Shown: positions 12,586-25,056 of the stretch, in pieces
Layout of the letters: every line of letters begins with the position of its first letter
How positions within the stretch are numbered: the stretch's first letter is position 1
Translations under genes and position numbers: made by a program
The notes under the pieces: generated by a model
The model's input: the letters and a program-made list of their open reading frames with translations, nothing else
Told to the model about the DNA's origin: nothing
Database searches by the model: none
DNA from: Solea solea
Lineage: Eukaryota > Chordata > Actinopteri > Pleuronectiformes > Soleidae
Assembly: GCF_958295425.1 (NCBI RefSeq)
Contig: NC_081147.1
Span: 5,725,290 to 5,789,289 of the forward strand
DNA: 64,000 nucleotides
Direction: 5' to 3'

Positions 12586-15500
12586 TCAGAGTGTCACGGG
12601 GGGGCTGCGGGCCTTGTTGATAAGGCTAGTAGCAGACGGGAAAAAACTGTTCTTGTGGCGTGAGGTTCTGGTCCTGATGGACCGCAGCCTCCTGCCAGAG
12701 GGGAGTGACTCAAAAAGTTTCTGACCGGGGTGGGAGGGATCAGCCATAATCTTTCCTGCACGCCTCAGAGTTCTGGAGGCGAACAGGTCCTGGAGAGATG
12801 GAAGATTGCAGCCAATCACCTTCTCTGCAGACCGAATGACACGCTGCAGTCTGCCCTTGTCCTTGGCCGTGGCAGCAGCGTACCAGATGGTGATGGAGGA
12901 GGTGAGGATGGACTCAATGATGGAGGAGTAGAAGTGCACCATCATTGTCTTTGGCAGGTTGAATTTCTTCAGCTGCCGCAGGAAGTACATCCTCTGCTGG
13001 GCTTTTTTGATGAGAGAGCTGATGTTCAGCTCCCACTTGAGGTCCTGGGAGATGATAGTTCCCAGGAAGCGAAAGGAATCCACAGTGTCAATTGTGGAGT
13101 CACAGAGGTTGATGGGTGCAGGTGAGGCTGAGTTCTTCCTGAAGTCCACAACCATCTCCACTGTCTTTAGAGCGTTGAGCTCGAGGTTGTTACGGTTGCA
13201 CCAAGTGACCAGCTGTTCAACCTCCCACCTGTAGGCGGACTCGTCACCATCAGAGATGAGTCCGATGAGAGTGGTGTCGTCCGCGAACTTCAGGAGCTTG
13301 ACGGACTGGTGACTGGAGGTGCAGCTGTTTGTGTACAGGGAGAAGAGCAGAGGAGAAAGAACGCAGCCCTGGGGGGATCCGGTGCTGATGACCTGTGATT
13401 CGGAGACATGTGTTCCCAGCTTCACATGCTGCTTCCTGTCAGACAGGAAGTCAGTGATCCACCTGCAGATGGAGTCAGGCACGCTCAGCTGGGAGAGCTT
13501 CTCCTGAAGCAGAGCCGGGATGATGGTGTTGAAGGCAGAGCTGAAATCCACAAACAGGATCCTGGCGTAGGTTCCTGCAGAGTCCAGGTGCTGGAGGATG
13601 TGGTGGAGGGCCAGATTAATTGCATCGTCTACAGACCTGTTGGCTCTGTAGGCAAACTGCAGTGGGTCCAGGAGGGGGTTGGTGATGGCTTTCAGGTGTG
13701 AAAGCACAAGACGCTCAAAGGACTTCATAACCACAGAGGTCAGGGCGACGGGTCTGTAGTCATTAAGTCCTGTGGTCCTTGGCTTTTTGGGAACAGGGAT
13801 TATTGTCGAGGTCTTGAAGCAGGCTGGCACGTGACATGTCTCCAATGAGGTGTTGAAAATGTCTGTGAACACTGGAGACAGCTGATCAGCGCAGTGCTTC
13901 AAGCTGGATGGGGAGACAGAATCCGGACCAGCTGCTTTCCTGGGATTCTGTTTCCTGAAGAGTTTGTTGACGTCCCTCTCGTGGATGGAAAGAGTCAACA
14001 CTGAGGTGGGTGGTGGGGTGGAGGGGGGGGGGACCTTTAAGGTGGGCATTGGTGGAGATGCCCAGGCCCCTGCTGAGGTGGGGGAGGTGGAGGTGAAACA
14101 CTGGAGCTGGGGGTGTTGGGAGGTGTTATGGGGGATGGTTGCAGGACTGTCCCTCTGTCTTTCAAAGCGGCAGTAGAACTCGTTCAGGTCGTTGGCTAGG
14201 CGTTGGTCGTTAAAGGAGTGGGGGGCTTTAGGCTTGTAGTTGGTGATCTGCCTAAGCCCTTTCCAGACAGACGCAGAGTCGTTGGCTGAGAATTGGTGTT
14301 GGAGCTTCTCAGAGTACAGTCGTTTAGCTTCTTTCACCGCCTTGCTAAACTTGTACTTTGCCTCTTTAAGTCTGTCTTTGTCACCACTCCTGAAGGCCTC
14401 TTCCTTATCCAACCTTAACCTTCTGAGCTTGGCTGTGAACCAGGGTTTGTCGTTGTTGTAACTCACCCTGGTGCATGATGGAACACAGCAGTCCTCACAG
14501 AAGCTGATGTATGACGTCACAGCCTCTGTGTACTCATCCAGACTGTTGGTAGCAGTCCTGAATACATCCCAGTCAGTAGAGTCCAAACACGCCTGTAGAT
14601 CCTCCACAGCCTCACTGGTCCACTTCTTTGATGTCCTCACTACAGGTTTGCAGAGTTTTAGTTTCTGCCTGTAAGCAGGAATCAGGTGGACCATGACGTG
14701 GTCAGAGAGTCCCAGTGCAGCACGGGGGACGGCGTGATAAGCATCCCTGACTGTGGTGTAACAGTGATCCAGAATTTTCTCCTCTCTGGTCGGGCATTTA
14801 ATAAATTGTCTGTACTTGGGGAGTTCGCGAGTGAGGTTTCCTTTGTTAAAGTCACCTAGGACAATAACTAAAGAGTCCGGGTTGATCCGCTCCACACACA
14901 GTATCTGATCGGCGAGCATGCGCTGTGCCTCCTGCACGCTGGCGTGCGGTGGGATGTAAACACCGACCAGAATGAATGAAGCAAACTCACGGGGTGAATA
15001 AAAAGGCTTGCAGTTTATGATGAGAGATTCCAGGTCAGGAGAACAGTGCTGCTGGATCACTGTCACGTCGTTGCACCAGCCACTGTTGATGTAAAAACAG
15101 ATTCCTCCACCTTTGGTTTTGCCGGAAAGTTCCGTGTCTCTGTCCGCTCTGTAGAGTTGGAAGCCTGCCAGCTGCAGCGCAGAGTCCGGTATTATTCCAC
15201 ACAGCCACGTCTCCGTGAAGCACAAAACAGCCGATGAGTAGAAGTCCCTGTTTTTCCCCAACAGCAGTTGTAATTCATCCAGTTTATTGGCCAGTGAACG
15301 CACATTAGAGAGAAATATACCCGGTAGTTCTGTGCGTAATCCGCGCTGGCGAAGACGCACGAGCGCACCGGCCCGTTTCCCTCTCCTCCGGCGTTTCACT
15401 GCGTGAACGAAGGTGAGCACACCTTTGACCATAATGTCCAAAATTTCCAGTGTGGGGAGAAGAAAAGTAGGAAATAAGTCCGCTGGTGTTGTTACCCTGA

Positions 15501-15621
15501 TGTTCATGAGCTCTTCTCTGGTGAAAGAGCTCCGGGTATAATCGCAAAAAACGGAGTTAAAACACAAAACAAGACAAAACAACGCGCACCAACACACCGA
15601 GGCAACCATCCGCGGCGCCAT
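12586..15621 (-). CDS. LINE endonuclease/reverse transcriptase, intact
   Basis: The 1,011-residue protein nicks target DNA and copies its own RNA onto the nicked end (target-primed reverse transcription) in the nucleus. The APE-like endonuclease spans about residues 103-315. SNVRSL lies at 105-110, then TETW with E137, GDFN with D257 and N259, LDHC near 284, and SDH at 306-308. The linker includes a proline-rich stretch near 520-540. The reverse transcriptase spans about 555-830. It has FVDFSSAF with D692, GSPQG at 748-752 and FADD with D781/D782, and a C-terminal connector follows. All catalytic positions I can judge are present, with no stop or frameshift. The first ATG overlaps the AAGATGGCG motif; M5 is an alternative. 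Residues 6-26 form a hydrophobic, signal-peptide-like stretch before a basic KRRRRGKR patch at 76-83. No ORF1 is seen. Family placement (CR1/L2/Rex1) is by recognition. Confidence 0.88.
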   Translation of the reverse strand: MAPRMVASVCWCALFCLVLCFNSVFCDYTRSSFTREELMNIRVTTPADLFPTFLLPTLEILDIMVKGVLTFVHAVKRRRRGKRAGALVRLRQRGLRTELPGIFLSNVRSLANKLDELQLLLGKNRDFYSSAVLCFTETWLCGIIPDSALQLAGFQLYRADRDTELSGKTKGGGICFYINSGWCNDVTVIQQHCSPDLESLIINCKPFYSPREFASFILVGVYIPPHASVQEAQRMLADQILCVERINPDSLVIVLGDFNKGNLTRELPKYRQFIKCPTREEKILDHCYTTVRDAYHAVPRAALGLSDHVMVHLIPAYRQKLKLCKPVVRTSKKWTSEAVEDLQACLDSTDWDVFRTATNSLDEYTEAVTSYISFCEDCCVPSCTRVSYNNDKPWFTAKLRRLRLDKEEAFRSGDKDRLKEAKYKFSKAVKEAKRLYSEKLQHQFSANDSASVWKGLRQITNYKPKAPHSFNDQRLANDLNEFYCRFERQRDSPATIPHNTSQHPQLQCFTSTSPTSAGAWASPPMPTLKVPPPSTPPPTSVLTLSIHERDVNKLFRKQNPRKAAGPDSVSPSSLKHCADQLSPVFTDIFNTSLETCHVPACFKTSTIIPVPKKPRTTGLNDYRPVALTSVVMKSFERLVLSHLKAITNPLLDPLQFAYRANRSVDDAINLALHHILQHLDSAGTYARILFVDFSSAFNTIIPALLQEKLSQLSVPDSICRWITDFLSDRKQHVKLGTHVSESQVISTGSPQGCVLSPLLFSLYTNSCTSSHQSVKLLKFADDTTLIGLISDGDESAYRWEVEQLVTWCNRNNLELNALKTVEMVVDFRKNSASPAPINLCDSTIDTVDSFRFLGTIISQDLKWELNISSLIKKAQQRMYFLRQLKKFNLPKTMMVHFYSSIIESILTSSITIWYAAATAKDKGRLQRVIRSAEKVIGCNLPSLQDLFASRTLRRAGKIMADPSHPGQKLFESLPSGRRLRSIRTRTSRHKNSFFPSATSLINKARSPPVTL

Positions 15622-15624
15622 CTT
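15614..15624 (-). promoter_or_regulatory. YY1-like site at the LINE 5' end
   Basis: AAGATGGCGCC on the minus strand matches the YY1 consensus AAnATGGCGnC and contains the start codon. YY1 sites at the 5' end fix transcription start in mammalian L1, and a site here could act the same way for a promoter internal to the element. The match is visible; the function is inferred. Confidence 0.45.
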
Positions 15625-18600
15625 GATGTATGTATCTATTATAATGTAATCACTTAACCTAAGACAATGTGATGGTTAAATGGCTGTCTCCACTCTCTGT
15701 TAATGGAGAACCAGCCTTGCAAGATCAGAGTCGCTGACCTTGAGTCATAAGAATCAGGAGATCTTGCAAAGTCTTGAGTTGCGCAAGAAACACAAATTGC
15801 TTCACGACACTACACACATGCCCTCTAGCCAGGTACCGGCTTTGAAATCAAGGCGGCAATAGTGTTATTTTAGACACTAGAAGCAAAGAAAAGGAAATGA
15901 CAGTGTAAACATCGTCTTTTTTTTTCCCGAATTGACGAGAATTGAAAAACATAGAAGCATGCAAAACAGATGCCGACTGATGTCTGGACATGGCTCCACG
16001 CCTCGTGTTCATCGGCTACGTTGAAAACAAAACAAATTGCACATGGATATTTACAGTTGGCGTCTTAAAAATGGAATCTAAAACAAAACAAAACACAAAT
16101 TTAATAAAACAGAATTTGCTAAAAAGGGAATGAAGGAGAATATATAGTCTAACCTATCACTCCACTTTCCTCTATTATAATAAAAAAACAACTTTCATTC
16201 TTTGGTTAACCACTGATTTTCTCCTAGGACCTCGCTATTGATACATGATTTATGCTTCTTATATATTATATTTTATTGTTTCCTCACTTGCAAATTGGTG
16301 TGCGGGGGTGTTATTGAAGCTGTTTGTGTTTGAAAAGTTCTATGCAATTTATACGCTGATGTAAAGCAGGCATGATGATTACAATGCTATAATATAATAT
16401 ATGCTTTATATATAAAGTATATACACACACATATATATACATGTATATATATCGAACAGTGAAACAAGACAAAAATCATCAAAAGTTATGCAATGCAGCT
16501 TTAAATAATTTATTCATGGTAAAAAAAATATATAATTTGGAAAACTGAACAACTTCATCTGCACCACATGCGTCATTGCTGCTTAACCATTCACCTGTAA
16601 TTATCCATATGTGCCTCTTTCTCCTCCTCCCGGAGAAAATCTCGGTTTTGGAAGTTTCGAGACTCCGACTCTTCTGAATAACTACAGCTGTGTGCCGCTC
16701 GCACGGTTTCCGCCTGCCGCACCGCAATGCCCCGCGCTACTGCTGCCACCTGTGATCACCATCTATTCAGAGACAAGCCGCACCGTCCCACCCCTTCGCC
16801 AGCGCTCGCCTTTTCACTGATATGTCCTGTTTTCCTCCCCTTCCTTCCTCTCTCCTCCACCCCTTCCTCCTCATCATCCACAGTACATATGTAACTCGTG
16901 CGGTGCCGATGACTAAACTTACTCTGCTGAATGAAAAGGGAAATATAGGGCAGTGGAGGAGTGGAGCATTCATCTGTGTGTGCTTTTCATCATGTCGCAG
17001 TAAGCGCACTTGCAGAGGGAGAGATGGCTTTATCTTTAGGAAAAAAAGTGCACTCTGCACTTGCTAAAACGCTAATCAACTTTAGATGAATAACCCTTGC
17101 TGAATGTGGAGGGCCACATAGCGGAGAGGGATAAAGAAAATCCAAAAAAAAACAGAGGGTGGAGATTAAGCATGGCTGTAGCTGGCAGAATATTGAGGAA
17201 GCATATCTAGATGAAGTAAGGAAATTGGTATTGGAGCTGCTTCGCTTGCATTCTTATCATACCTTGGTTTCTCTCCCCGGTGAGCGCACCTAGATACAGA
17301 ACAGAGCTACAAGTGACAGAGCCATAAAGGAGGAAAATAAATGTTTCCTTGATGAAAAGAACAAAAAAAAAATAATAATCAGAGTTTCCACAGTCTTCAA
17401 GGAGTCCAACGATAACACCACTGTGCTTTCAGTTCCCAGCTCCCCCAACACAAACATGCACAAGGGACCAACACACACACAACTCAGTGACCCTTCAACC
17501 TTAATCATACTGCACAATCCCAAACCCCACACACCAGCCAGGTCAGTCGCCCTCTTTTAACGAACATGTACGGCCTCAGGGGCTTCAAACCCAATTAGGC
17601 AGGAATGTGAGCTCCATACGTGGTAATGGCGGCACTGTGTCACTGTCAGCTGTGTTGGTGCTTGACAAACACAACCAACAGGTCAACAGGCAGTCCGTTT
17701 GAGGAAACACTCAAGTCAAGTGCCCTTATAAACAAAAAAAAAACACTCACTCAAACTCATAATAATTGGCGTGGGAAGCTTAAATTGATGTGTTTCTGTC
17801 TTTTTTTATGTAAGTTCATCAGAAATATGAGGAAGCTTCATCGTTTAGATCTCTCCTGGAACTGAGCAGTGATGATGTTGCTTTGGACGCATGTGGAATA
17901 CTTTATGCAATGTTTATATTAAAAATAAATCATGTTGGCCCCCTTTGTAAAGCATTTTCAAGAGATTGCTCTTTCATAATAATTATGCAACTGTGTTCTT
18001 TCTTTGTATTGGGTTGTTACTTTTTTACTGATCTACTTGTTGTTTTTTACACTCTGCTGTCAATCAATATAATATCATTTTAAAAAGAGAACATAACATG
18101 TTTACTCTTATTCTGCAATAGCAAAATGAAATGTTTTGACTATTCAGACAAAGCAAGAGATTTAAAGAATTCAGCCTAAGCTTCACTTTCATTGATATTT
18201 CATAAATCCCTGCAGTTAATTTAGGTGTTAAAGAAAAACAAAACAAAACACATTAATCCATAGCATTTTAAAATCGTTTGTAGTAGCTCTGAATACTTGT
18301 GCTATTAGTCAGAGTGATCGATTCTCAAGTGTGAGAATAAATACTTTAAGTGGACCTGTCAACAAAGCAGGTTCTCGGGTTAAGAGGAGCGATGTCATGA
18401 GGGACAGTGACGATCTGCAAAGGTCACGTTATAGACAGAGACCGCCAAAGGCTCATTTTCAATGGCCTTAACAAACAAGGCTAATGCTACTCATAGTGAA
18501 AGGAAATGCCAGTGGAGAAGGATGCTAGTGTAAGCTTTAAAGAATGTGTCTCCACAGCAGAGCAATGCACAGTATGACAGAGACAGCAAACATAAATCAC

Positions 18601-19045
18601 ACTATACAATACAATACAAACAAGCAAAAGAAATACTGCACCTGCTAGGTAAAGATTTTTTTTTAAAACTTGTGATTTAAGTACTGTAAATAAATGTGAG
18701 ATGCAAGAATAGAAACAAGAATAGAGTGCCAGACTGAAATTAGTTTGGGATAAATGAGAGCTTGAGATGGTTGTTTAATTTGTGCAAATATACTCTGTAG
18801 TTGCACATTTCAGCGTCATACCCTTCTTTATGAATGTGATGTTTTTGTAATCTGTTGAAGTTGTAAGTTATTTAGTTTTGAGAAGAAAAAAAAAATCTAA
18901 CTCTTAATAAATTTTATGATTTATAGGTCAATTCAATATCAGTTCTTAAAGTCATCTCAATCAAGAAAAGGAAAACTCCTATGAAGAAGAACATTTAAAT
19001 CAATTTGAATTTGGCTTGTTTCTAGTAGGTTTTTTTGGGTGGAGT
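15625..19045. other. No gene seen; small CpG-richer patch and TA repeats
   Basis: TA-rich simple sequence lies at about 16380-16455. A GC/CpG-richer patch at about 16620-16830 contains short open frames only. The rest is unrecognised AT-rich DNA. Confidence 0.4.
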
Positions 19046-19170
19046 TGTTCCTCACTTCAGGGTCTAAGGATAGACCCTGGTGTCACCTCCTGTACAGACT
19101 GTGAAGCCCATGGAGGTTTGTTTGTTTGATATGTTGGGCTACATAAATAAAAAAGTCACTTGACTTGACT
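19046..19170 (+). repeat. LINE 3' end relic with (TTGAC)n-like tail
   Basis: The segment contains CCTGTACAGACTGTGAAGCC, then GGGCTACATAAATAAAAAAG followed by TCACTTGACTTGACT. This is the form of a fish LINE 3' UTR: a GGGCTATATAAATAAA box and a pentamer tail. No coding part remains. A tail of the same type lies in the opposite orientation at 47.4 kb. Confidence 0.5.
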
Positions 19171-21134
19171 CATGGCAAGAATAGACAGTGAAAATGATCT
19201 TTCTTCGCAGTTTCAGTGTCAGCATCTGTCACAAACACAACACATCATGCTCCTGTTTCAAAGTAAAACACACTTTTACCGTTTCAGTTCCCTGTTTCAA
19301 GACATGTACTGTATGTATATGTATTTATTTTTTTACCAGAGACTTATTGTGAGCTATGTGCAGGACTGACAGATACATGGCTTCATACTGAAGGGTCCTG
19401 GTATTTAGTTGAGTATTTAAAAAGTGTGGTTTTCAAAGGCAAAGTCTATGTAGAACTTTACAGAAGTTGCACAGAATCTTCTCGGCAGGTGAGAAGGAGA
19501 CATGCAGCCGGTGTGAATGGTGTTAAACGTCACACTTTTGAAGATTTACCACCACATCACTGGAAAATACACAGCAATCCAATACATTTACAGTATCTTT
19601 CAAGAGCCATCGCATTTTCATTAGTATCCATTGAAGTGCTGGAATTTAACAACATATACTGGAGTGTCATTTGTTGGTACCAAACTCGTCCTTCACTGCT
19701 GCTCATTATCACTGTCAAGTTCCCAAACCCACCTCACAGACTAAATGCGAACCAGGAGAGGACGGGGTAGAGCAAGTCGACTGTTTTCCCTTATCCAGTT
19801 CTTCCTCCCTATGTGAGTGACTCGCCTGAGAAGGATGAAGCTCAGCAGCTTGTCAGAAAGGAGCGAAAAGAAGAAATGGGGATGGCATGCAACAAAAGAA
19901 GAGAGGCAGAGGTGAAATGACAAGCCCTGAGGATGTGCCTCGGCTCGTACCACCATGGAGAATAGCAGGGATTGAGAGTTGTAGTCAAGGTTTAGAGACT
20001 CAGTTGGAGTTTTAGAGGCTTTAGTCAGCTGCCTGAGCCACACAAGGTCATTTTTTATGATAGTTTGGGCTGAATTAGAAATCATTTTCTTGACAAAGAG
20101 CTCTGTGAAGTTGCCTGTGGGGTTATGTGATGGGCTGCTGTTCGCGTCATGGTTTTTTCCTGTGGGTTTAGAGCAGACACTCTGGTGTTAACCTCATGCA
20201 TTTGAGGGATATTATGTGTAAGCACTAGTTCAAAGGCACCACAGCGAAAGATGAACGTGTGAAGGCTAATGCTAAATTACCAGAGCAACAGAAATCCCAT
20301 TCAGTTAAAAAAAAAAGGGGAAAATCTATACAATCCAACAACTGGGCAGCATGTCAAGTTATTAAAGGAACACCCCAATGGAAAATCGAGAATCTAAAAA
20401 AGTGGAGTGATGCTACTAGTTTTTTAAAAAAAAAAAAAAAATAATAATAATTCTGTCGCTCATTCATTAAATTGAAAAAAAAAAAAAAAAGGTTTTGTAA
20501 AAAAAAATTGCATTTGCCTGAGGGGGAAATGTATTGACGAGAGCAGAATGTGATAAAGTACAGTTGAAACAGACTTAGTGAATAAATGATGATGCACTAG
20601 AAGTGTGTGACATACATTTGACTCAAGTCTCCGGAGACCAAAATGTCTGATCTGTGCAGAGCAATGTAAAATCTGTGTGACCTTCCTCACATCATTATAC
20701 TGAATACCATATTTCCATCACTCCGCTTGGTTTTCCATCATCTGAGCTTTGATTTAAGTTGTTATTTTTACTCAGCTATGCCATTGCTATTGAGATGGTT
20801 TATTCACGTTAACCCTTCTGTTACCATCCTGTCGTGCGTCATGCTTATTTCTCATTACAATAACTCCTAGACCTTGTGTAGTATCTAGAAAAATTCAACA
20901 TTTATGGACTGGCTGATCTGTCAGCTGAAATTGGCACAGCACTCACCACAGTAGAAGATGGATGGATGGATAGTGGAAAGCAGAGAAATAAACCTTTGCG
21001 CCATATACTTCATTATACATCATTACGGTCGCCCTCAGGACTTGCAAAACGACCGTCAAGATCACAGATCACAGACAATTCAGCAGCGAGTCACACGTTT
21101 GTGACCTCAGCTTCTCAGTACCGTGTTTCTAAAT
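19171..21134. other. No gene seen; A-rich and GGAT simple repeats
   Basis: An A-run and (AAT)n lie at about 20425-20455, a second A-run at about 20476-20490, and a short GGAT repeat at about 20959-20971 that may be a SINE tail. The rest is unrecognised. Confidence 0.4.
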
Positions 21135-21372
21135 GGCCACATGGTTGGTGTAGTGGTTAGCACTCTTGCATTTGCAGCATGAAGACCGGAGTTCGCGACC
21201 CAGTTGAAATAAGGGCCTTTCTGCATGGAATTTGCATGTTGGGTTTTCTCCGGGTTCTCGGGTTTCCTCCCACAGTCCAAAGACACGCAATATGGGGATT
21301 AGGGAAATAGGATACTCTAAATTGACAGTGATTGTGAGACTGGATGGTTGTTTGTCTCCGAAGCACTCACTC
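21135..21372 (+). repeat. tRNA-derived SINE, 5' portion
   Basis: The head looks like a tRNA gene: an A-box-like TGGTGTAGTGGTTAGCAC and a B-box-like GAGTTCGCGACCC about 35 bases downstream. The body shows the common fish SINE words TTTGCATGTTGGGTTTTCTC and TTTCCTCCCACAGTCCAAAG, and ends near TGGATGGTTGTTTGTCTC. The usual 3' third (CAGGGTGTA...GGATAAAG) is absent here but present in the copies at 23.5 and 53.8 kb. RNA polymerase III would transcribe an intact copy; this one is truncated. Confidence 0.7.
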
Positions 21373-22275
21373 ACCGAACATTTTTTGACAATTCTACAGC
21401 CATAAAATCAAAATAAATCCAGACGGCCTGATTATCATTATGGTCATAAGAGGGTTAAGCAGCATGAGAGAATAAATAACATCTTCACATACCAGACAGA
21501 ATGTTGTTGTCAAGTTATCAGGAACATGATAAGGTTGCCATAGATACAGATGCTTCAAACTTGGCTTATGCATCTGGTTTATGTGGGCAGAGCCTCCTTC
21601 ATTTGCATACGGGCTGCTGTAGAAACATGGCAGCTCAAGATGGATGACCCTTGCCTAAAATATAAGGTCTAAACAAAAATATATCCATTTTTAGTTTGCA
21701 GTGATTATACACTAGTATAACAGCATCTTTACAAAAACGTTACAATTTTTCACATCAGTAAGGCATCGTGTTGAACTGCAGAGCAGCCTATTCTAACACT
21801 TGATGAAATGTTACTTTCTCTATAGAATAAAATGTGTCAATGTGATTTTTGGCAAATTGCTTTTTATATCCATCACCTCAGTTTCATTTTTCAAAAGTAT
21901 AGTTAACAAGTATTCCAGGCAAACTTTTGAGAAACAGGTGGTGGGCTTGTGGGTGGTGTGATGTCCGTCAAGCAGCACACAACAGTTCGAAGACATTGTT
22001 CTGAGGACATTCATGAATACATGCTAACATTATGATCTATGATCTACCAGGTTGTCTTTACTCTCATTTTCTAAATCCAATTTATAACAAAAGAGCAAAA
22101 GGGAAAGTGGTTGATATACATGTCTGTATGTAATTGATGTGGTCTAGAATCACAAATGTGAGTCCACACATAACTGTGTGTGAAATTTACACTGGCTATG
22201 ATTCTCGGATGTGCATAGAGATTCTTGGCTGATTCATACCCATTTAAAACTGCAGTACATTTTAAATATAAACAA
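21373..22275. other. No gene seen
   Basis: Unrecognised AT-rich DNA. Confidence 0.4.
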
Positions 22276-22430
22276 CACTGATGTGGCCCTATATGGGACA
22301 TGAATAATTTGCTCACTTCAAGCCCATACCCACTTAGCCACAGTACCCAGGTACTCGGGAAAGGGTACTAAGTGGACATGGGCTTGGAGAGGGCAAATTA
22401 TGCAGGTCCCATGTAGAGTCACCATGTAAA
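22276..22430. repeat. Fold-back (long imperfect palindrome) element
   Basis: Two arms of about 70-75 bp face each other. The left arm holds CTATATGGGACATGAATAAT, then AAGCCCATACCCACTTAG. The right arm, read in reverse complement, holds TACATGGGACCTGCATAATT, then AAGCCCATGTCCACTTAG. The centre is a short GGTACTCGGG-type segment. The whole unit can fold into a hairpin. No coding capacity. This is typical of fold-back MITEs; the transposase family is unknown. Confidence 0.65.
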
Positions 22431-23475
22431 AACATGAACAGACTGATGGAATTGCTTGACCGAGCATGTTTTCAGGTGAAGGGTGCAGCATAAAAAATAG
22501 TTTCTCTTGTTGGGGATCGGCTCATTCAAGATGGAGTCACACGCATCTTGGATGGAGACCACATGGCCCTTTGCTCAACAATGAAGAGGGTTATAAAACT
22601 CCGTCTATAAAGATCCCTTACCTGAGCAACAGACACCAGAAACACAGTCTCTGGACCAACAGACAACACCACAAAAGGACACTTTTGCATCTTTCAAGGA
22701 CTTGGTAACTGGGCCTAGTATAGCATCACATGACTTGGCTTACTTGCTTACACACAGTGTTGTTGTAATGTCCGATTTAGATTAATATGATGTTAGTGAC
22801 GTCCATGCTTTCACCTCTAGATGTCTATGAGTCTAACCTGTCATCTAACCTGTCATCTCTGTGGTTGACAAAGAAACACAGCAGCCATGCACTCAAGAAG
22901 CGCTTGGCTGCTATGAAGAATGTTTTAATAAGAAATAAATTATTAATATTCAAAATTTATAACCAGTCATACTGTTAATCCTAACATTGTTCATGAAGAC
23001 TAAACTCAGGCACTAGAAAGACATTCAAACAACAAAAACAACAAAAAAAAACACACCAAAAGTTACACACTGCACCTTTAAGTTGAGATATACTGGCACA
23101 CTGCTGCTCATCCATCCTGTTCATTACAGTTCAGTGCAAAAGTGGTGCTGGGACTTTTGGACCACACTGTATTTGCCACAGTCATCATAATATCATAATA
23201 GTTTCTGAGGCTGTCGCAGTCTTTTAATACGCTTTTAATGAGGAGGTAATGTAGTGTGGATCACAGCTGAGCTGACACTGAGCTCCGTCGCCAGTGAGGA
23301 GCTCGACTGATAAAAAGCCACTAATTCAGTCAGTGATGATGACGAGTCATTAAATTCTGTTATTGCACATACAGTACACCAAAAATCTCGAGCAGACAAG
23401 TCCTTAAACGTGCCTGCGACAGCCGCCAACCAATTTTTAGACGTGGACGAGAAGCACACAAGTTAACAAGAACTG
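22431..23475. other. No gene seen
   Basis: Unrecognised, with a somewhat CpG-richer patch at about 23220-23460. That patch has an open frame on the minus strand (74 codons, serine-rich) with no motif I recognise; it may be transposon-derived. Confidence 0.35.
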
Positions 23476-23672
23476 TTGCTTTGCAGCAAAAAGACCATCC
23501 ATATTGTAGGTGAATGTGAGATTAAATGGTTGTTCTTCTCTTTGTGTTTGCCCAGTGATGGACTGATAATCTTTCCAGGGTGTACATCACCTTTCGCCCT
23601 GCATCATCTGGGATTGGCTCCAGTGGCCCTGCAACCCTCATGTCGAGGATAAAGTGGTAGACGATTAATGAA
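23476..23672 (+). repeat. tRNA-derived SINE, 3' portion (internally deleted copy)
   Basis: A short remnant of the head (TTGCTTTGCAGCAAAAAGAC) is joined directly to the body. The body shows GGTGAATGTGAGATTAAATG, CCAGGGTGTACATC, GGGATTGGCTCCAG, CAACCCTCATG and GAGGATAAAGTGGTAGA, then an ATGA-rich tail. This completes the SINE begun by the 21.1 kb copy. The missing middle implies an internal deletion. Confidence 0.6.
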
Positions 23673-25056
23673 TGAATTCATAAAGTTATTCATAGGAATT
23701 TGATGGACAAAACATTTGAGTGGCCCAACTTGGAAGGAATTTTGTTGGAAATTAAGAATTCGATTTTTAGGACAATTTTAGTAATATTCACTTATGACAG
23801 TTATTCAAATCCAGTTTTTTGGAGAAGATGTGGTTTAATAGGACATTTGTTTTTTTAATGGATGGTGTTGTGAGATTTGTCGGGATCAATTGAAGTTAGA
23901 ATTGATGCTAATGAAGGCAATATATTTTCAAGTTTTGTAATGAGCATATTTTCTCCCAGATTAAGTTTATTTTTAACAAATCACAATAGTGACATGATTT
24001 GAGAGATGTCTGCCAGGTAAGGTAAAACATGCAAAAACAACAGAAACTTTACAAATTGCCCTCGCAGCATGGACACTTTTCCGATCTGAACCTACATGGG
24101 CAGTCAAATGTTGGAGTACAGTATGTTCTAGGAAACTGACGTCAGCTTTTGTTGTCCCACTATATCAAAGATAATGAGATAAACATGTTTTTCTTTTTCA
24201 GTTAATTTTATGGAACAGTGCACTTTCCATGTAGGATTTTCTTGCAACAGAGATGAGCAATTACCATTTTATATCTGCATTTATGGTAAAAACTGAGCAG
24301 TTTTTCTGTTAAATATATTGAAAAATTTAATCAACAGTGCTTACATGGTAAACATGCATTTGTGAAGATCCTAATCATGTAATTTCATCACGTGTAACTT
24401 GATAAATTATTATTATTATCTGGTTTAAATCACTAAATATAAAATAACCTGCCCAGTTGAAGTATCAAATGTTATGCGTAATGTTATGCTTTATTACAAA
24501 TACATTCAATGTGCATTACAACAGAAGGCAACACAATGTGCAAATGTGCCAAACACGTAATATACCAACAAAATCAATCAACACAAAACATTCATATTAG
24601 CTCCTGCATAGTCACAGTTATCCATAGGGCAAACACACACAGAAACAGACAATTTAAGTGAAGATGTGGGAGAATAGGTATCTTTCTATTAAATTTAGAG
24701 AGCGTAGGGCTGGATATCAGGTCAAAAGGCAGCTTGTTTCACGCTCCAACATAATATGTTTCCATTATAAATTTCAGAAAACCATCGATAAACACAAGGT
24801 TGTACTTCGGAACCAACATTAGGTCAATTATTTTCAGATGTGCTAGTGTTTTAACTGCATTATAATAATGAGTATGGTTAGATTGTTTTGGGTTACTAGA
24901 AGATTTCTATTTAGCTTTGCCACTTTACAGTTCGCATGAGATTCATTGATCTATAGGGGTGGGCCGAAAACTTGAAAGGCTGACCTGGTTGAATTTGAGT
25001 CTCCACTGTTGTCTACATACTTCTTCCATTGGCGTTGCAGCACTTGCATGCCCTTG
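23673..25056. other. No gene seen
   Basis: AT-rich unrecognised DNA. Confidence 0.4.

Larger units (their letters stand above)
12286..15624 (-). mobile_element. Full-length-looking non-LTR retrotransposon (CR1/L2/Rex1 group)
   Basis: A 3.34 kb LINE in minus orientation. In transcript order it has a start at or near AAGATGGCGCC, one long frame (1,011 codons), a ~275-nt 3' UTR, an AATAAA signal and a short (TCTGAT)n tail. It has an APE-type endonuclease and a reverse transcriptase, which places it in the jockey-type superfamily; CR1, L2 and Rex1 are all possible. There is no ORF1, and I could not identify a matching target-site duplication on the two flanks, as is common for this group. The uninterrupted frame suggests a young insertion. 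Confidence 0.85.

Noticed and set aside
12730..15240. Several plus-strand open frames opposite the LINE protein
   Set aside because: They are mirror frames of a conserved coding sequence and contain no motifs of their own.
16620..16830. CpG-richer patch as a gene promoter
   Set aside because: Short, with no supported exon or start site nearby; too weak to call.
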